NCBI RefSeq assembly: GCF_003058265.1
Contig: NZ_QBUK01000008.1
Location: 124,001-188,000, forward strand
Source: Flagellimonas amoyensis
GTDB taxonomy: Bacteria > Bacteroidota > Bacteroidia > Flavobacteriales > Flavobacteriaceae
DNA: 64,000 nt
Reading direction: 5' to 3'
Made by a program: the position numbers and the translations under genes. Below, piece after piece: positions 8,361-16,442 of this stretch; the first letter of the stretch is position 1; each line of letters begins with the position of its first letter. The notes below the pieces were generated by a model. That model did not search any database. It saw nothing but the letters and a program-made list of their open reading frames with translations, and was not told where the DNA came from.

Positions 8361-8846
8361 ATGAGCATAAAAATTACAGAAAATATCATCGTCCAGTTAA
8401 GGGACATCCAGAACGGAAAGACCTGGTACGATGACAACTTGGAAAACAAAATTGAACCGATATCGGAAACACAGGCCTTTGTAAGACCTATTCCCGCAGT
8501 CCATAGTGTGGCAGAACTAATTGCCCACATCTGGGTCTGGCGCATACATGCCATCAAATTACTCCAAGGCCAGAAATCCGACCTGAGCGTTGAAAGTCCT
8601 GACAATTGGAAAAGCAATGAGGCACTGAAAAAAATAGGATGGGAAAAGTTAAAGGCTGCACTCCGTGATAGCCAAACCGAATTGATCGCATGCCTCGCCG
8701 AGAAGGATGATGATTATCTGGAGAACAACACCTACAAACCCAATCATACGCTAAAATATCTGGTGGAAGGTATCGTCCATCACGACCTGTACCATTTGGG
8801 GCAAATCGGAATCACAATCAAACTTTTGGATATTAATAATAGGTAG
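8361..8846 (+). CDS. DinB family protein
   Basis: 161 residues from ATG at 8361, which follows the hydrolase stop by 13 bases. The DinB/YfiT four-helix fold is indicated by VHSVAELIAHIWVWR near residue 50 (first metal-ligand histidine) and the C-terminal HHDLYHLGQI motif (about 145) carrying the other two histidines of the three-histidine metal site. Members bind a divalent metal; some are bacillithiol- or mycothiol-dependent S-transferases. Because bshA, a bacillithiol biosynthesis gene, is in this same window, a bacillithiol-dependent transferase is possible, but that is inference. It ends 2 bases before a convergent gene. Confidence 0.88.
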   Translation: MSIKITENIIVQLRDIQNGKTWYDDNLENKIEPISETQAFVRPIPAVHSVAELIAHIWVWRIHAIKLLQGQKSDLSVESPDNWKSNEALKKIGWEKLKAALRDSQTELIACLAEKDDDYLENNTYKPNHTLKYLVEGIVHHDLYHLGQIGITIKLLDINNR

Positions 8847-8848
8847 GT

Positions 8849-9487
8849 TCAGTTCACTTTTCGCATCAGGTTGGTGCCCAAGAGGACCATATAGAGGAGC
8901 ACAACACCGTTTACAATCAAAAAGGCCAACTCCATTTTGGATAAAAATGCGTTCATCCCCAGGGAGCGGTTGGAGTTTTGGGTCATTTGTCCGCCTTCCG
9001 TGAACTGGACGCTTTCCAGGTCGTCCAAATTCTTTCGGATTTCCTGCAATTCCCGTTTTATGTCCCGGCGTATATCCAATGTGGGACCTTTTGGTCCAGA
9101 GGACAGTACCGTTTCAAGGGACATCAGTTCCACATAGTTTTTTTGAAGATCGATAAAAAAACCAGCCTCACTACGGGTAAGTTCGGTCTTGGAGAAACGG
9201 AGCAGCAATCGGTCAATGGAATCATTTTGATTGTGCCAGTGCGAATCGCTCCTATTTTCGCCCATGGACAACTGCTTTTGGTAGAAGAGATTACTGAGCT
9301 GGTAAATGTAATCTTGCGCCACGACGCGATCGTTATATACGGAGTTCACGTTGCGCCTCACATTGGAGAGGTACTTGTAATCGATAAGGTGGGCTGCCAA
9401 AATCAACAAAAAGGAGATTCCCAACACCATAGCGAAGCGAAAACGCCGCTTTTTGGATTCTCCCGATATGATCTTGGGTTCAAACAA
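8849..9487 (-). CDS. Membrane protein with MCP-type four-helix-bundle sensor domain
   Basis: 212 residues. Basic N terminus, first membrane helix near 20-36 (FAMVLGISFLLILAAHLI), about 150 residues of extracytoplasmic helical region, second membrane helix near 185-205 (ELAFLIVNGVVLLYMVLLG) and a very short cytoplasmic tail. The segment NVNSVYNDRVVAQDYIYQL is the classic N-terminal signature of the 4HB_MCP sensor domain of chemoreceptors and kinases. No HAMP, kinase or methyl-accepting domain follows, so this is a sensor bundle alone. It may act through protein partners; the ligand is unknown. No operon partner is evident: the downstream neighbour is convergent and the next minus-strand gene upstream (9601-9945) ends 113 bases away. 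Confidence 0.8.
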   Translation of the reverse strand: MFEPKIISGESKKRRFRFAMVLGISFLLILAAHLIDYKYLSNVRRNVNSVYNDRVVAQDYIYQLSNLFYQKQLSMGENRSDSHWHNQNDSIDRLLLRFSKTELTRSEAGFFIDLQKNYVELMSLETVLSSGPKGPTLDIRRDIKRELQEIRKNLDDLESVQFTEGGQMTQNSNRSLGMNAFLSKMELAFLIVNGVVLLYMVLLGTNLMRKVN

Positions 9488-9600
9488 GGTGATGTTATTT
9501 TAGATCATCATTTTTCCGAATAGGTGTTAGTACATCCCGGCCCCCATATGAGCAAATCCAAAAAGAGAACGGAGAGCCGGGAACAGTACATCACATCAAT

Positions 9601-9945
9601 CTATATTTTGAGCAGTTCTCCGGACTCCAGAGCTTTCTCAACATTGGCGGCCACTGACCAATGGCTTCCAAAAAATCGGTTTCCGTCGGCCCTTTTGATC
9701 TTTACCACCTTGGTTCCATCTTTCTTCTCCTTAATCGAAGTAACAACCACTTTTTGGCCTTCTACACTTTTATAGTTGGCAATCCCACCTCTTTTGACAA
9801 TAAAATTGGCCCTTGGAAACTCCAAATGGGCATATTGAGGGGAATCGGGCCTTCCTATCTCAAAAGTATCCCCTACCGCCACGTCTTGGGCCTGAAGGTT
9901 CAAGGCCGCTATAAACAATCCCAAAAACAAAAAATATTTCTTCAT
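9601..9945 (-). CDS. Small secreted hypothetical protein
   Basis: 114 residues. A clear Sec signal peptide (MKKYFLFLGLFIAALNLQA, cut before QDVAVGD) gives a mature protein of about 95 residues. It is rich in basic and beta-forming segments (NFIVKRGGIANYKSVEG, GQKVVVTSIKEKKDGTKVV) and looks like a small SH3-like or OB-like barrel. Proteins of this kind are found in Flavobacteriaceae without assigned function. It lies 41 bases downstream of the GreA/Rnk-like gene on the same strand and may share its transcript. Function not recognised. Confidence 0.72.
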   Translation of the reverse strand: MKKYFLFLGLFIAALNLQAQDVAVGDTFEIGRPDSPQYAHLEFPRANFIVKRGGIANYKSVEGQKVVVTSIKEKKDGTKVVKIKRADGNRFFGSHWSVAANVEKALESGELLKI

Positions 9946-9986
9946 AACTAACAGAATTTAAGGTGTATATAATTGAATTTAAATGT

Positions 9987-10412
9987 TCACTCCTTTAGCA
10001 TGGGCAGCTCTTCATCTTCGTTTATGGCCCATTTCACTTCCTTGATCTCGAGACTCAGAGGGCTATTGGGCATCCCCACCAGCACAACATCGCCTATGCT
10101 TCTGCCTATCAGTGCGGCTCCCAAGGTGCTCTTCACTGAAATCTGTCCTTCCTTGTTGTCCCCATCATCATGCAACATCACCTGAAAGGTGTTCCACCAG
10201 CCCGATTTCGTGGCGACGGTCACTTTGGACCTGAGCCTAACGACTCCCTTGGGCAGTTCGGCAGCGTCCAAGATCATGGTGTTTTCCAATTGCTCCCTCA
10301 GTGCATCCAAGGTTTCTTTGTGGGCATAATCCTGGTAGTGCTTGTGAAAGTTCAATACCTTTTTTATGGCCACGTAATCCGATTTCTCCATGATCAGATC
10401 ATTCCGCTTCAT
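9987..10412 (-). CDS. GreA/GreB/Rnk-like transcription elongation factor
   Basis: 141 residues, close to Rnk (about 136) and shorter than GreA (about 158). The C-terminal half carries the FKBP-like fold of the GreA/GreB family: GQISVKSTLGAALIGRSIGD matches the conserved core 'iSv.spLGaALlG..vGd'. The N-terminal part is a short helical segment without the full acidic coiled-coil finger of GreA, so transcript-cleavage activity is doubtful and an Rnk-type RNA-polymerase-binding role is more likely. The start MKRNDLIMEKSDY is kept because relatives begin with a similar MK(Y)xxLxLEK stretch; a second Met lies seven codons in. Confidence 0.8.
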   Translation of the reverse strand: MKRNDLIMEKSDYVAIKKVLNFHKHYQDYAHKETLDALREQLENTMILDAAELPKGVVRLRSKVTVATKSGWWNTFQVMLHDDGDNKEGQISVKSTLGAALIGRSIGDVVLVGMPNSPLSLEIKEVKWAINEDEELPMLKE

Positions 10413-10682
10413 ATTTGGTCTTTAGTGGTTTTCTGCTTTTCGAGCACCGTTTTCACACCATCCCCTACTTCGGATGCTACACAAAACATGGCATTTCCAA
10501 TTCGAAAAGTCAATGTGGTCGGTTATTTGGCAGAATAGGGCAAACCGTATGCCCAAAAAGAAATGAAAAGAATATCCATTTTCAATAAATTGAAAATCAG
10601 ATTATTATGGATTAATCGAAAATCAATCTGAAGAGATGTTCTGGGGAATTTTTACCCGCATGGGGAGTTTTTCCCCAGTGAA

Positions 10683-12002
10683 TTATTTGAGTTTTTCCCG
10701 AAGGGTCTTGCGGTCTATGCCAAGAATTTCGGCGGCCTTCGTCTTATTGTTTCCTGTGGAGGCCAGTACTTTGGTGATATGCTCCCTTTCGACCTCTTTC
10801 AAGGGTCTCAAGGCTTCTTCGGAAAACTCGATCTTGTACTTTACCTGTTCTGGCAAGTGCTTGACCTCTACCAGACCATCGCACATGATAACGGCGCGCT
10901 GTACCACATTCTCCAGTTCACGGATGTTGCCCGGCCAGGGATAACGTTCCAAAATCTTCAACGCTTCTGGGGACATACGGACCAAGCGATCCCTGTATTC
11001 CACGCCATATTTTTGCAGGAACCTGTCCACCAGCAAGTGAATGTCCGTGACCCTTTCCCTGAGTGGGGGGACCACAATGGAAACCACCGTCAACCGATAG
11101 TACAGATCTTCCCGAAAAAGTTTCTTTTGGATAAGCTCCTCCAAGTTGCTGTTGGTGGCCGCAATGACCCTCACGTTGAGTTTTTCGGGTTTCTGCGAGC
11201 CCACTTTGGTCACTTCCTTTTCTTGGAGCACCCGCAACAATTTTCCCTGGACGGCCAAGGATGCATTTCCGATCTCGTCCAAAAAAATGGTGCCATTGTC
11301 CGCTGCTTGGAAAAACCCTTTTCGGGTCTCATTGGCCCCCGTGAAAGCACCTTTGGTGTAGCCGAAAAGCTCTGCTTCCAAAAGGTTTTCAGGAATGGCC
11401 CCACAGTTGACCGGAATGAAGGGTGCCCGCGCGAACCTCCCCGAATAATGGATGGACCTTGCCACCAATTCTTTTCCGGTACCGCTCTCCCCTTGGACCA
11501 AGATTGTGGCGTGGTTGTCCTTCACGCGCTCGATGATCTCAACGATTTCCGAGAACGCTTCGGAAGCTCCTATCATTTCCCCATAACCATGGCCCTGTTT
11601 GGGTGTCGCTTTCTTTGCGGTTTTCTTTGGGGACCTACTTTCCAAGGATTTTTTGACCGCATCTGCCAATTCGTTCTTGGTGAAGGGTTTGGTAAGATAT
11701 TCCGTGGCCCCGGACCTGAACACGTCCATGGCATCGTCAATGGAAGGAAAGCCAGTGACGACCAACTTGGGCATATCGGGAAAATGCTCGGCAGTGTATT
11801 TGATCAATTGGATCCCGTTGATCTCCGGCATATTGATGTCGGTGATGAGCAGGTCTATTTCCGTATCCTTGAGGATGTAGAGGGCTTCTTTTACCGAAAC
11901 CGCACTGTACGTATGGTAATGCATGGAATTCAGATGCCGGTGCAAGAGTTCCAAAATCTGGATGTCATCATCCACCAGCAAAATGTTTTCCTTTTTGAGC
12001 AT
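10683..12002 (-). CDS. Sigma-54-dependent response regulator (NtrC family)
   Basis: 439 residues with three domains. The receiver domain (1-120) has the acidic pocket DDD (11-13) and phosphoacceptor Asp 55 (ITDINMP). The AAA+ domain has Walker A GESGTGKE (171-178), the sigma-54 contact loop GAFTGA (218-223), and FLDEIGN as Walker B. The C-terminal Fis-type helix-turn-helix has NNKTKAAEILGIDRKTL. It should activate sigma-54 promoters when phosphorylated by the kinase encoded 5 bases upstream. No sigma-54 promoter (TGGCAC-N5-TTGCA) was recognised nearby, so its targets are unknown. The downstream region contains short GGGGA/TCCCC inverted repeats (10641-10678) without a T run on the minus strand. 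Confidence 0.94.
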   Translation of the reverse strand: MLKKENILLVDDDIQILELLHRHLNSMHYHTYSAVSVKEALYILKDTEIDLLITDINMPEINGIQLIKYTAEHFPDMPKLVVTGFPSIDDAMDVFRSGATEYLTKPFTKNELADAVKKSLESRSPKKTAKKATPKQGHGYGEMIGASEAFSEIVEIIERVKDNHATILVQGESGTGKELVARSIHYSGRFARAPFIPVNCGAIPENLLEAELFGYTKGAFTGANETRKGFFQAADNGTIFLDEIGNASLAVQGKLLRVLQEKEVTKVGSQKPEKLNVRVIAATNSNLEELIQKKLFREDLYYRLTVVSIVVPPLRERVTDIHLLVDRFLQKYGVEYRDRLVRMSPEALKILERYPWPGNIRELENVVQRAVIMCDGLVEVKHLPEQVKYKIEFSEEALRPLKEVEREHITKVLASTGNNKTKAAEILGIDRKTLREKLK

Positions 12003-12007
12003 GTCCT

Positions 12008-13102
12008 TTAGAGGGTTTTGGGAAATTTGATGGTAAAGATAGTGCCTTTGGGGGTATTGGGCGAATGCGCTATCGTTCCCTGATGACTCTTCACGATACC
12101 ATGCACCACACTGAGTCCAAGGCCGCTACCCTCTCCCACTGGTTTTGTGGTGAAGAATGGAGCGAAAACGGTTTCTGCCTTGTCCTTGGGTATGCCCGTG
12201 CCCTCATCTGAAATTTTCAGGACCACATCCGCTTCTTTCTCCCTCACTTCGACCAAAATAGTGCTCTGTGGCGGGGAAAAATAAATGGCGTTCACAATAA
12301 GGTTGAACAAGACCTGGGTGAGTTGGATCTTGTCCATTTTAAGGACGATTTCCTTTTTGTTCGTGATGAGTTTACAGTTGATATCATTCTGTCGCAATGT
12401 GGTGCGCAACAGATCTATGGCATCCTCGATTACGGGCACAATGTTGAGACGGGTTCTTTCTTGGGGCATTTCGCAGGCAAAGAACATGAGCTTTTTGACC
12501 ACTTCCCGTGAAAAAATGGTGTTGGTGATGATCTTGTCCAGATCCTTTTCCGCCTTGGGGTCTCCTTCCACCCGTTCTTTCAGCAATTCCGTAAAGCCCA
12601 AAATATTGGCCAATGGGGTATTGAGTTCGTGGGCTATCCCAGCGGTTATCTCGCCAAGAATGCGCAATCGATCACCCTGCTCCACCTGTCTGCGGATTGC
12701 TTCTTGGTTTTCCTTGATTTCCTTTCGCTCCAACAAGTTGCCTACTTCCAGACAAATATTGTCCAACAATTGTTTTTCTTCGACCAAAAAGTCGTCCAGC
12801 GTGTATTTGGGGGATGGGTATCCTACCTTTATATATCCCCGTTCTTCATTGAACACCTTTATCGGAGATTGGAGAAACACATATTCCTCGGCTTTTTTCT
12901 CGGTCCTTATGGTGATCAAAGGGGTTTTTAGCTCCACATAGGTCTCCTCATTGAACTGCCATGCCCTTTGCATACACGATGCTATGGCCCGAAGGACTTC
13001 TTCAATCTGCTCGTAATCACTGTTCACGATCAATGAAGTGACTTCATAAAGACAGGTCAGCTCCTTGATGCGTTCCTTTAATTTCTGTTCTACGGTATGC
13101 AC
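12008..13102 (-). CDS. Sensor histidine kinase (NtrB-like, soluble)
   Basis: 364 residues without a membrane segment, so a cytoplasmic kinase. The N-terminal 125 residues look like a GAF-type sensor domain (CLYEVTSLIVNSDYEQIEE start, LLDNICLEVGNLLERKE end helix). The HisKA phosphoacceptor region has AHELNTPL with His 158. HATPase motifs are NLIVNAIYF (N box), DEGTGIP (G1), FFTTKP, and GSGLGL (G2). Its start is 63 bases after the small gene 13166-13399 and its stop is 5 bases before the NtrC-like regulator, so the pair forms one operon. The signal is unknown. Confidence 0.92.
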   Translation of the reverse strand: MHTVEQKLKERIKELTCLYEVTSLIVNSDYEQIEEVLRAIASCMQRAWQFNEETYVELKTPLITIRTEKKAEEYVFLQSPIKVFNEERGYIKVGYPSPKYTLDDFLVEEKQLLDNICLEVGNLLERKEIKENQEAIRRQVEQGDRLRILGEITAGIAHELNTPLANILGFTELLKERVEGDPKAEKDLDKIITNTIFSREVVKKLMFFACEMPQERTRLNIVPVIEDAIDLLRTTLRQNDINCKLITNKKEIVLKMDKIQLTQVLFNLIVNAIYFSPPQSTILVEVREKEADVVLKISDEGTGIPKDKAETVFAPFFTTKPVGEGSGLGLSVVHGIVKSHQGTIAHSPNTPKGTIFTIKFPKTL

Positions 13103-13165
13103 GGGTATTCTCTTTGATGGAAAATTACAAATTCCGATCCATAAAATGGAATGCGGTACCAGGAC

Positions 13166-13399
13166 CTATCGCGATTGCAACTTATGGATTTCCTCATCCG
13201 CTGCCGCAATGAGACTCTTCAGGTGGGGCACGTCCTTTTTGGGGCACGACTGTGCCAATTGGTACTCGGAACTTTCAATCAGTCGTTGGCAGTACGCTAT
13301 CTTCTCATTGACGGACAATTTGGATATGGCATTCATATAGAGATGGTCCAATTGCAGCAATGAGGCTTTTGGGGTATTATTTCGAAAAAAATTGAACAT
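13166..13399 (-). CDS. Small hypothetical protein between two two-component systems
   Basis: 77 residues, no signal peptide, mostly predicted helix (LSVNEKIAYCQRLIESSEYQLAQ and LKSLIAAADEEIHKLQS). No family recognised. It sits in tandem with, and 66 and 63 bases from, the flanking regulator and kinase genes on the same strand, which argues that it is real and co-transcribed. A possible promoter just upstream reads TTTG-N18-TAGTTTTTTG on the minus strand (the latter at 13411-13402), a near match to the Bacteroidota consensus. It might be a small partner of one of the signalling systems. Confidence 0.6.
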   Translation of the reverse strand: MFNFFRNNTPKASLLQLDHLYMNAISKLSVNEKIAYCQRLIESSEYQLAQSCPKKDVPHLKSLIAAADEEIHKLQSR

Positions 13400-13465
13400 T
13401 ACAAAAAACTAAGGTTGGGTTCGGTCATCCAAATGGGCCACAAAAACCAAGCCATGTTCATTCGT

Positions 13466-14167
13466 TTATTTTTCTTCCACCCGAAGCATGAATCCCCTTC
13501 GGTTGACATTCACTATACTCAATCGGGAATCCCTTCCCAAATGTTTCCGCAAATGGGATATGAAAACGTTGAGGCTCTTTTTGTTGAAGTAATCGTTCTT
13601 GTCCCAAATGGTGGTGAGGATTTCCTTGTGGGTACAGAGTTGGTTCTGGTTCATTGCCAAAAGGGCCAGTAGGTCAAATTCCTTTCCGGTCAGCTTCACG
13701 ATCTCCCCTTTGTACCTGAGTTCAAAATTGTCCGTGTCCAGGGTATAGTCCCCTATTTCATAATGGGAAAGTTGGGGGGCTTCATCGGTCTCCGTCACCA
13801 AACGGGCCAATAATGCATTGATGCGCACCACAAGCTCTTCCTCATCAATGGGCTTCTTCAAATAGTCCACTGCACCCAATGAGAATCCTTTGAGCACATC
13901 TATTTTGAGCGAGCGGGCGGTAAGGAAAATGAAAGGCAGTTCGGGGTTGATACCCTTAATCTTTTGGGAGAGTTCAAAACCGTCCATGTCCGGCAGCATC
14001 ACATCCAAAATGGCAAGGTCAAAGACATTGGTCTCGGTCTTCAGGAGGGCATCTTGGCCATTTTTTGCCCAGGTGACCACAAACCCCTTCATTCCCAAAT
14101 ATTCTGAAAGTAGATATCCCAGCGAAGCATCATCCTCTACCAAGATCAAGTTGTATTTTTTATCCAT
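13466..14167 (-). CDS. OmpR-family response regulator (RprY-like)
   Basis: 233 residues. The receiver domain has the EDD pocket (11-13) and phosphoacceptor Asp 55 (LAILDVMLPD), and KKP as the conserved lysine motif near 110. It is followed by a winged-helix DNA-binding domain (about 135-230; YTLDTDNFELRYKGEIVKLTGKE is the start, and FISHLRKHLGRD the recognition-helix region). The gene overlaps the 3' end of the histidine kinase by 8 bases, so the two are translationally coupled partners. Architecture resembles RprY of Bacteroidota. The target genes cannot be deduced; proximity to the EPS locus makes envelope control a reasonable guess. Confidence 0.93.
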   Translation of the reverse strand: MDKKYNLILVEDDASLGYLLSEYLGMKGFVVTWAKNGQDALLKTETNVFDLAILDVMLPDMDGFELSQKIKGINPELPFIFLTARSLKIDVLKGFSLGAVDYLKKPIDEEELVVRINALLARLVTETDEAPQLSHYEIGDYTLDTDNFELRYKGEIVKLTGKEFDLLALLAMNQNQLCTHKEILTTIWDKNDYFNKKSLNVFISHLRKHLGRDSRLSIVNVNRRGFMLRVEEK

Positions 14168-15434
14168 TGTTGGTCAATTTTAAGGAAACGACAAATGTGG
14201 TGCCCTCTCCCAGTTTACTTTCCACCGTGATCTTCCCACGGTGCATCCTCACTATCTTTTGCACATAAGAAAGGCCCAGTCCATGCCCCTTCACCTTGTG
14301 CACATTACCGTTTTTTACCCGGTAGTATTTCCGAAATATTTTCTTCTTGTCCTCTTTTGCAATGCCCTGCCCGTTGTCCGACACGCTTATGTGGAGCCTT
14401 CCTTTTTGTTTATGGGCCTCCAATCGCACCACAGGGTCGTCCGAATATTTTTTGGCGTTTTCCAATAGGTTACCGACCACATTTTCCAAATGGAACTTTT
14501 CGGCACGTATGGTATAGGGCCCTTCTTGCAGTTGATATCCAAAATCGATTTTCTCATGCTTGGCGAGGAGGGTAAAATCGTCGCATACTTTGAGCAGTAC
14601 CGGCCTGAAATCAATTTTGGCGAACTGCATCAGTTTTTTGCCCGACTCCAAACTGGACAGTTCCAATACTTTGTCAATATGCCCTTTCAATCGTTCTGTT
14701 TCCCTTCGGATGAGTTCCACCACAGGTCTTTTATCTTCCGTGACATTCTCTTCCAGAATTTTGCTGGCAAGTCCTATGGAAAATACAGGGGTCTTTAGCT
14801 CGTGGGTCAAGTTATTGATAAAATCGTTGGTGGTGGTGATCAGGCTGCTCTGCCAATAAAAAGAGCGCAACACCCAGATAACCACAACGATGATCGCTAT
14901 AAGAAAAAAAATGCTCGGAATGGTAAGCCCTTTCAACTGACCCAAAAAGTACCTGTTCAGGTCCTGAAAGCCAAGTTCCAAAATGATTTCTTTCTGCAAA
15001 AGTTCGGGCAAATACCCCTCAATCTTGATGGGATAGGTAAGCATGTCCTCCCCTCTCAGGTGCTGCTTGGCCGACCCAAGATACGCTGTGGAATCCCTGG
15101 TGTAGAGGGAATAGGTGAATGGTGCATCTATCCCGGAAACGCCCAATTGATAGGAAATGTAATCGTTGAGATAGTATTGGGATGCTCTTTGGAGGCTGTC
15201 CAGACCGAACTTGACTTCCGAAGTGTCCTTTCTGATGGTGTTTCCGATGGTATAGGTCAAGGAATTGAACTCGGAGAGTTCCTTCCCTATGTTGGTCCTG
15301 ACCCCATCCATCTTTTCTGAAAATTGGGCCTTGGCCAAGCCCAAGCCTACTCTCAAATACTGGTACTGAACCACAAAAAGGCCCACCACGGACACCGCAA
15401 AAACAAAAACATACAGATTTCTCTTGGTCAGCAT
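14160..15434 (-). CDS. Membrane sensor histidine kinase (RprX-like)
   Basis: 424 residues from ATG at 15434 (MLTKRNLYVFVFAV); an ATG eight codons upstream would put charged and cysteine residues before the first helix and is less likely. Two membrane helices (about 6-26 and 171-190) enclose a periplasmic sensor of about 145 residues. No HAMP domain is seen; the second helix leads directly to HisKA (NNLTHELKTP, His 211) and a HATPase domain (NLLENAKKY N box, DNGQGIA G1, GHGLGL G2). Its end overlaps the response regulator start by 8 bases. Confidence 0.93.
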   Translation of the reverse strand: MLTKRNLYVFVFAVSVVGLFVVQYQYLRVGLGLAKAQFSEKMDGVRTNIGKELSEFNSLTYTIGNTIRKDTSEVKFGLDSLQRASQYYLNDYISYQLGVSGIDAPFTYSLYTRDSTAYLGSAKQHLRGEDMLTYPIKIEGYLPELLQKEIILELGFQDLNRYFLGQLKGLTIPSIFFLIAIIVVVIWVLRSFYWQSSLITTTNDFINNLTHELKTPVFSIGLASKILEENVTEDKRPVVELIRRETERLKGHIDKVLELSSLESGKKLMQFAKIDFRPVLLKVCDDFTLLAKHEKIDFGYQLQEGPYTIRAEKFHLENVVGNLLENAKKYSDDPVVRLEAHKQKGRLHISVSDNGQGIAKEDKKKIFRKYYRVKNGNVHKVKGHGLGLSYVQKIVRMHRGKITVESKLGEGTTFVVSLKLTNNG

Positions 15435-15593
15435 GGTGCTAAATAAACAAAAAAACACCAGCTATTTACGCCTTGGTTAAGCGTATTAATCTTTCATTAG
15501 TCTTTTTGTCTTTTTCTTAATCCATCCGTGTTGTTCGGGAACCTATATTGGTCCTGAGTTTAGTTTGATACAATACATTCACAGTAGCGAATC

Positions 15594-15632
15594 CGTCAGG
15601 TCTGCCTTTAAAGGTGGACCTGACGTTTTTTT
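15594..15632 (+). terminator. Strong intrinsic terminator without an obvious upstream gene (candidate sRNA or leader)
   Basis: The stem CGTCAGGTC...GACCTGACG (15594-15602 with 15617-15625) continues inward through two G-U pairs to CCTTT/AAAGG and is followed by seven T residues (15626-15632), a textbook plus-strand terminator. The gene to the left is on the minus strand, so nothing annotated is terminated. Upstream, TTAGTTTG at 15560-15567 is one mismatch from TAnnTTTG, which would give a transcript of about 58 bases. Alternatives are a short regulatory RNA or an attenuator in the leader of the phosphatase gene at 15699. Confidence 0.6.
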
Positions 15633-15698
15633 ATCCCATGATCATCTTGCGGTGCGCATTCGTTCATATCGTTTATCTTTACACTCCAAATTTTAGGC

Positions 15699-16442
15699 AT
15701 GTTCAGTTTTTTTCAGAAGAAGACCTATCTGGTCGATTATCTACATGGTCTGGTGGATATGCACAACCATATCCTTCCCGGTATTGATGACGGGGCAAAA
15801 ACAGTTGATGATTCCATGGAACTGCTCAAAGGGTTCGGTGAGATGGGTGTGACCCATTTTATCTGTACGCCCCACATCATGCACAACCATTATGACAACA
15901 CGCCAAAGACCATCAGAGAGGCCCACAAGGCCCTGATGGCCAAATTGGAAAAGAGTCCTCTCACCAACACTTCCATTGCTTGTGCGGCCGAGCATATGAT
16001 CGATGACAATTTTGAGACCATTCTGGAAAATGGCCAGGTCATGGCCTTGAAGGATTCTTATCTTTTGATTGAAATGTCGTACCTGCAACCTTCCTTCAAT
16101 TTTGAGATTGCTGTGGAGAAAATGGCCAAGGCCAAGTATTTTCCTGTTCTGGCCCATCCGGAGCGGTACATGTACTTTCACCACAAATATGGGACCTATC
16201 AAAAAATGAGGGCGAATGGCATCCAGTTCCAACTGAACCTGTTGTCATTGACCCCAGAATCCTATGGCAGCGGTGTACAAAAAATGGCCCTGAAACTGTT
16301 ACAGGACCATTTGGTGGATTTTGTGGGTTCCGATGTCCACAATATGCGACATCTGGAACTATTGAAGGAAATCAGGATTCAGAACAAAACTTTGAACCTT
16401 TTGCTTCCCGTTATTGAAAATACGATAGAGACTTTTTATTGA
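15699..16442 (+). CDS. PHP-type tyrosine-protein phosphatase (CpsB/YwqE-like)
   Basis: 247 residues. This is the metal-dependent phosphatase type (PHP fold) that removes phosphate from the tyrosine tail of BY-kinases. Metal-binding motifs in order: VDMHNHILPGIDDG (His 22 and His 24), CTPHIMHNHY near 66, AAEHMIDD near 105, LAHPERY near 152, and SDVHN near 215. It faces the Wzc-like kinase gene tail to tail: the two stop codons are directly adjacent with no spacer. This kinase-phosphatase pairing is expected to control polymer length and export. It is preceded by an orphan terminator hairpin. Confidence 0.93.
   Translation: MFSFFQKKTYLVDYLHGLVDMHNHILPGIDDGAKTVDDSMELLKGFGEMGVTHFICTPHIMHNHYDNTPKTIREAHKALMAKLEKSPLTNTSIACAAEHMIDDNFETILENGQVMALKDSYLLIEMSYLQPSFNFEIAVEKMAKAKYFPVLAHPERYMYFHHKYGTYQKMRANGIQFQLNLLSLTPESYGSGVQKMALKLLQDHLVDFVGSDVHNMRHLELLKEIRIQNKTLNLLLPVIENTIETFY

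Noticed and set aside
10489-10504. TGGCAT as a possible sigma-54 -24 element near the NtrC-like gene
   Set aside because: The -12 element at the right spacing reads ATTCG instead of TTGCA, and no gene starts downstream on that strand.
10641-10678. GGGGA/TCCCC inverted repeats downstream of the NtrC-like gene as a terminator
   Set aside because: Alternative short stems are possible but no T run follows on the minus strand, so a terminator call is not supported.
10779-12011. 410-codon open frame on the plus strand, antisense to the NtrC-like regulator
   Set aside because: It mirrors a gene with complete domains; the translation has no recognisable motifs and is rich in residues produced by the complement of normal codons.
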